Positions 5,636 through 8,534 of a stretch of DNA of 8,534 nt are shown here, one piece after another; the stretch's first letter is position 1, and the number at the start of each line of letters is the position of its first letter. Source of the DNA: Cyanobacteria bacterium UBA11153 (GTDB lineage Bacteria; Cyanobacteriota; Cyanobacteriia; Cyanobacteriales; Coleofasciculaceae); contig DOIX01000237.1 of NCBI GenBank assembly GCA_003511885.1, positions 14,547-23,080 of the forward strand, given 5' to 3'. Both the position numbers and the translations under genes were made by a program. The notes below the pieces were generated by a model. It did not search any database. It had not been told where the DNA came from and saw nothing but the letters and a program-made list of their open reading frames with translations.

Positions 5636-7054
5636 TTAGGTGCAGATTAAATCGAAGGGTTTGTTCATATAGGCAGGAATGGGAATTGAGAAATTATTGA
5701 GAATACTAGGCGTGATGTCTAGGGTAGAAATTTGGATTCTTTGATGGCTTTGTGGTGAGTTTTGGGGATGGTAAACTAACAAAATTCCTTGCGGAATATG
5801 ATCTGCGGTAAGATAAACACCATCTTCATGAATTCGGTTGACTACTCCCATATCTTCAAAGGGCACTATCATACCATCTAATTCCATATAGGATTCTCCT
5901 TGATAGTCTTGATAATTAAAGTCAATATGAAAGAATGTATCTTCTTTCTCTTTAAAGATAACATTATGACCATTAATCTTTAGCTTGGATGCGCGTTGGC
6001 GGAATTCTTCAAGCTTGTGTGGGGCGACAACGGCACTGAAATGTGGAGCCATGGCAGGACGTTGTTCAAATTCATCGGGTTCAAGTCCTAACTTATTCAT
6101 AAACTTAGGTAAATTTTTAATAGTTAGGAATGCCCCTGTATGTTTGGCTTGAAATGCGGCTTGTCCCATACTACTAGCAACTAGGAGGAGATATTCGGGA
6201 TAGCGATTGACAAATGTTATCAATTTTGAGAGTAAGGCATCAGCTTTAGTCATGGCAAAATTGATTTCATGGCGAAAAGATGCCACCCACTCATCTCTCA
6301 ATTGAAAATCATCGTAGTCGCCAGGGAAAGCTGCTGCCCAGTAACGGTGCATTGTGGCGGCAACATTGTTGGTAAAGAAGGTGGCAAAATCTGGTTGAAA
6401 AATGGCAAGTTGCTTGAGAAATACATCAAAACCTAGCACTGTTTGAAATGTTCGCCTGCGGGTTTTGACTTTGGGGTTGAGCTTTTCGTTAGCTAGCTGT
6501 TTGCCTATATCTAAAAAAGTTGGCACTGTCAATCCTAATTGAGGTAATTTCGGAATTAAGCGCTTAATTGAATCCCAATCAATTTTCTGAGATACATTCC
6601 GGGCAGATGCTCTGGACATGGTAAGATTAAATTCTTGAAATGGGGTAATATAGTGAGGATGGGCGGTGTTTTCTTTGGCAAATACTTCTGGGACAAAAAA
6701 GGCGTAGTTTTCTAGTTTTTTGGGCATTTGATAGGAAAGTAATGAGCCAAATACTCCTGTCTTTACGCCGTTATCGGTGGTTAATTGCCAAATGGGGGGA
6801 AATTCTTTATCGATTTCGTCTAATGATTGCCCAAAACTAGAAATTCCATGTTTTTCTTTGGTTACTCCTCTGTGGAGGGTAGGCCAAGTTTTGGTGGGTG
6901 CAAGAGTCCCCGTATCTTCAGCCCAGGTTTCGTATTGGCGAGAGGATGAAAGGATGCGGGATAGGGATGAGTAAGGATTGTCTTGGCAATACTGGTCTAT
7001 AATTCGGTAGGGAACTTCGTTAAGTTCAAATAGTATGATTTTGCGGTTTGTCAT
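5636..7054 (-). CDS. Alkaline phosphatase superfamily (phosphodiesterase-like) protein
   Basis: This 472-residue protein has no signal peptide or membrane helix that I can see. Landmarks of the alkaline phosphatase/nucleotide pyrophosphatase fold are ILFELNEVPYRIID (7-20, first metal-ligand strand), TKTWPTLHRGVTKEKHGI (54-71, where a Thr such as T56 or T59 would be the nucleophile and HG follows), FFTNNVAATMHRYWAAAFP (226-244, H236), and a C-terminal STLDITPSILNNFSIPIP (443-460) like the D-x-x-P-T-x-L segment of this superfamily. The strand that normally carries the S-D-H-G or S-D-M-G metal ligands reads VASSMGQ (292-298), so the usual Asp is Ser. It may still act on a phosphoester with an altered metal site, or may be non-catalytic. 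The ATG start has GAAGGA about 13 bases upstream. It sits between a kinase-like gene and glycosyltransferases, suggesting a glycan or lipid phosphate as substrate; that is inference. Confidence 0.85.
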   Translation of the reverse strand: MTNRKIILFELNEVPYRIIDQYCQDNPYSSLSRILSSSRQYETWAEDTGTLAPTKTWPTLHRGVTKEKHGISSFGQSLDEIDKEFPPIWQLTTDNGVKTGVFGSLLSYQMPKKLENYAFFVPEVFAKENTAHPHYITPFQEFNLTMSRASARNVSQKIDWDSIKRLIPKLPQLGLTVPTFLDIGKQLANEKLNPKVKTRRRTFQTVLGFDVFLKQLAIFQPDFATFFTNNVAATMHRYWAAAFPGDYDDFQLRDEWVASFRHEINFAMTKADALLSKLITFVNRYPEYLLLVASSMGQAAFQAKHTGAFLTIKNLPKFMNKLGLEPDEFEQRPAMAPHFSAVVAPHKLEEFRQRASKLKINGHNVIFKEKEDTFFHIDFNYQDYQGESYMELDGMIVPFEDMGVVNRIHEDGVYLTADHIPQGILLVYHPQNSPQSHQRIQISTLDITPSILNNFSIPIPAYMNKPFDLICT

Positions 7055-7163
7055 GATTTGGTGGTAATCCTTCTAATCTAATTGGTGCAATAGGGCTGAA
7101 GTCAAGGAGCTAGGATAACTGGCTCCGGGTGTTTGTCAAAATGAAGCATTCTTTGATCCTATC

Positions 7164-8324
7164 TCAGATCGTTGACTTTTGATTTCCGCTCAGAAGCGAT
7201 AGTATTTTGAAAATTTGGGTATTGAGGAAGGCAGCATAAGCTAAGTCACCTTTCTCGATAGACTTAATCCAAGTCTGGGCTAAGTAAAAGCCGACTAATT
7301 TTGCCGCGATATCGGCGGTGATGCCTAAAGATTTTAAGTAGTCAAGAATCAATGGATTATTTGCCATTTCATCGAGTATATCGGTATGGGTGTGGAAGAG
7401 GTAAGACTGAATATAGAGATAATGGCATAAATCCTCCAAAGGCAATCCGTTACATCTTGCCTCTTCCCAATCTACAGCACTAATTTTTTTTCCTGCCACC
7501 CATTTGAGATTCCACGGGGCAAAATCACCATGTACCCAGGTTGAGGGGAGAGGGGTAGAATCGTCTATGATTTCCCATAATTGGTTTAAGCGAGATCTCA
7601 TTTCCTCCTCGATACCTCTTGTCTGTGCTAATCTTTCCTTTAAAGTGGCTACTTGTTTTGACAAGGATGTTTCGCCGCCAGGAATAACTAGACACGACAA
7701 CCATTCTATATGTGCTTTAGTTAATTTTCTCCCAGTCGGCGCACCTGCGATCGCAGATTGTACGGATATTCCCCTTTCCCTATCCATAAATAGTAGATTC
7801 GGCGCGAAACCTGGCTTTTCTGATGCCAGTCTCAATAAGGTTTCCGCTTCATGGATAATTTGATTTATTCCTAGCGATTCTAGAGGAATTTTCCCAATTC
7901 CGACTAATTCTCTAGTATCCATATTCACTAGAAATACCACTGCCTTTCGCGTTAATCCTGGTGTGCCAATATAAATAATTGGTGTCAAGTTTTCACTTTT
8001 TTTGTAACCTAAGTGTTCCCAATTATTTGGGGCTGTATCAGATATAACAATAGGGATAATTCCTGGCAATTTGTCTAATTTCCCAAGGCGATAAGCTGTC
8101 ATCAGAATTTGCCATTTTATCCGCGATGATAAGTTGTATGGTTGCCATTTTGTTAAAATTAGTAAGCCATAATTAGGATTTCGGGGCACAATCCAACGGA
8201 GATATTTTTGGCTGGAAATTATCCAAAATTGTTTTTCCGGTTGGACTTCAACCCCATTCTCTACTATTGTTGATTGAGCTGGAAAAATATTTCTGATAAT
8301 TAGGGAAATGAGTTTGTTATCCAC
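7164..8324 (-). CDS. Phosphotransferase of the APH/choline kinase-like fold
   Basis: This 386-residue protein has the landmarks of a eukaryotic-type small-molecule kinase. A glycine-rich turn GTPGLTRKAVVFLV is at 120-133, a probable ATP-binding lysine (K145) in VGIGKIPL, and a helix glutamate (E159 or E161) in IIHEAETLLRL. The catalytic loop is WVHGDFAPWNLKW at 263-275 (D267, N272), with the metal-binding aspartate D285 in VDWEEA. The first 110 residues form an extra N-terminal region I do not recognise. Known relatives phosphorylate aminoglycosides, choline, sugars or amino-sugars; beside glycosyltransferases a sugar or polyprenyl/glycan substrate is more likely than antibiotic resistance, but this is inference. 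The GTG start is chosen because the frame is open from here and no ATG lies nearby; the ribosome site is weak. It appears to be the first gene of the run, 109 bases before the phosphatase-like gene, with a TATACA element upstream. Confidence 0.88.
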   Translation of the reverse strand: MDNKLISLIIRNIFPAQSTIVENGVEVQPEKQFWIISSQKYLRWIVPRNPNYGLLILTKWQPYNLSSRIKWQILMTAYRLGKLDKLPGIIPIVISDTAPNNWEHLGYKKSENLTPIIYIGTPGLTRKAVVFLVNMDTRELVGIGKIPLESLGINQIIHEAETLLRLASEKPGFAPNLLFMDRERGISVQSAIAGAPTGRKLTKAHIEWLSCLVIPGGETSLSKQVATLKERLAQTRGIEEEMRSRLNQLWEIIDDSTPLPSTWVHGDFAPWNLKWVAGKKISAVDWEEARCNGLPLEDLCHYLYIQSYLFHTHTDILDEMANNPLILDYLKSLGITADIAAKLVGFYLAQTWIKSIEKGDLAYAAFLNTQIFKILSLLSGNQKSTI

Positions 8325-8349
8325 TTTATTCTACTGATTGGCAAAGTCC

Positions 8350-8367
8350 TGTATAGTTATGATAACT
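8350..8367 (-). promoter_or_regulatory. Candidate -10 element with abutting palindrome upstream of the kinase-like gene
   Basis: Read on the minus strand, TATACA (8355-8350) lies 25 bases before the GTG start at 8324. Its first T is the last base of a 6+1+6 palindrome, AGTTATCATAACT (8367-8355). No good -35 hexamer is found 16-18 bases upstream, which would fit an activator-dependent promoter or mean there is none. The arrangement is typical of an operator next to a -10 box, but this is inference from position only. Confidence 0.3.
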
Positions 8368-8437
8368 CAAGTTACTGGCACTCGTCCCATTCGTTGCCAA
8401 TTATTAATACCAATTTCCTAAAATAATGCTACATATT

Positions 8438-8482
8438 AACCACCCCAACCCCCCTTATTAAGGCAGGGCTGTTTCAAGAATG
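8438..8482 (-). repeat. Dispersed C/G-rich repeat, right copy
   Basis: On the minus strand this reads through GAAACAGCCCTGCC, TTAATAAGGGGGG and TTGGGGTGG. The core has a short palindrome, CCTTATTAAGG (8453-8463). It matches the type of short intergenic repeat I know from many cyanobacterial genomes, and a related copy in the opposite orientation lies at about 59-92. No open reading frame is linked to it. It may be a MITE-like element or part of a transcript leader. Confidence 0.55.
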
Positions 8483-8534
8483 AAATTTGATAGAGCTAGA
8501 AAGCAGACTGAGCGCGATTTTCAGGTGATAAATC

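Noticed and set aside
7504..7863. Plus-strand open frame of 119 codons
   Set aside because: Antisense to the kinase catalytic region; no features of its own.
7164..8324. Aminoglycoside resistance gene
   Set aside because: The HGD and DWE motifs are shared by many small-molecule kinases; the glycan context and the unusual N-terminal region argue against a resistance role.

Overview
The window looks like cyanobacterial chromosome, probably from a filamentous or otherwise repeat-rich species. Four perfect GCGATCGC (HIP1) octamers lie at 437-444, 3399-3406, 4691-4698 and 7747-7754. The non-coding DNA carries several families of degenerate heptamer repeats (GGGGAAT/CCCCATT, CCCCTAG, TTTTGAG types). 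The DUF3153-type lipoprotein at the left end is also a family I associate with cyanobacteria. I cannot name the genus.

All six convincing genes are on the minus strand. In transcription order they are: a kinase-fold phosphotransferase (8324-7164); an alkaline-phosphatase-superfamily protein (7054-5636); a family 4 glycosyltransferase (5560-4268); a second, different family 4 glycosyltransferase (3908-2745); a WecG/TagA/CpsF (GT26) glycosyltransferase (2006-1194); and a DUF3153 lipoprotein with a C-terminal membrane helix (926-93). The first three are 109 and 75 bases apart and could be one operon. The gaps then widen to 359, 738 and 267 bases, so the last three may have their own promoters.

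The five central genes form an envelope or extracellular glycan locus. GT26 enzymes typically add an N-acetyl-amino-sugar (ManNAc or ManNAcA type) to a lipid-linked sugar at the inner face of the membrane, and the two GT4 enzymes would extend such a chain. The kinase-like and phosphatase-like pair could add and remove a phosphate on a sugar, lipid carrier or glycan; this is inference from context. No flippase, polymerase or priming transferase is visible, so the window probably shows part of a larger cluster. The DUF3153 gene is likely a separate envelope gene.

The least explained DNA is the 738-base gap at 2007-2744. It holds an 11-bp inverted repeat, a terminator-like hairpin with a T7 tract on the plus strand and no gene before it, a short palindrome, and weak coding traces with CxxC motifs that may be remnants of a lost gene. 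Related C/G-rich repeats lie in opposite orientation at the two ends of the window (about 59-92 and 8438-8468). I found no complete insertion sequence, CRISPR array, tRNA or rRNA, and no strong evidence of an entirely new system. The best candidate for something under-described is the kinase/phosphatase-like pair, in which the phosphatase-like protein lacks a canonical metal-binding motif.
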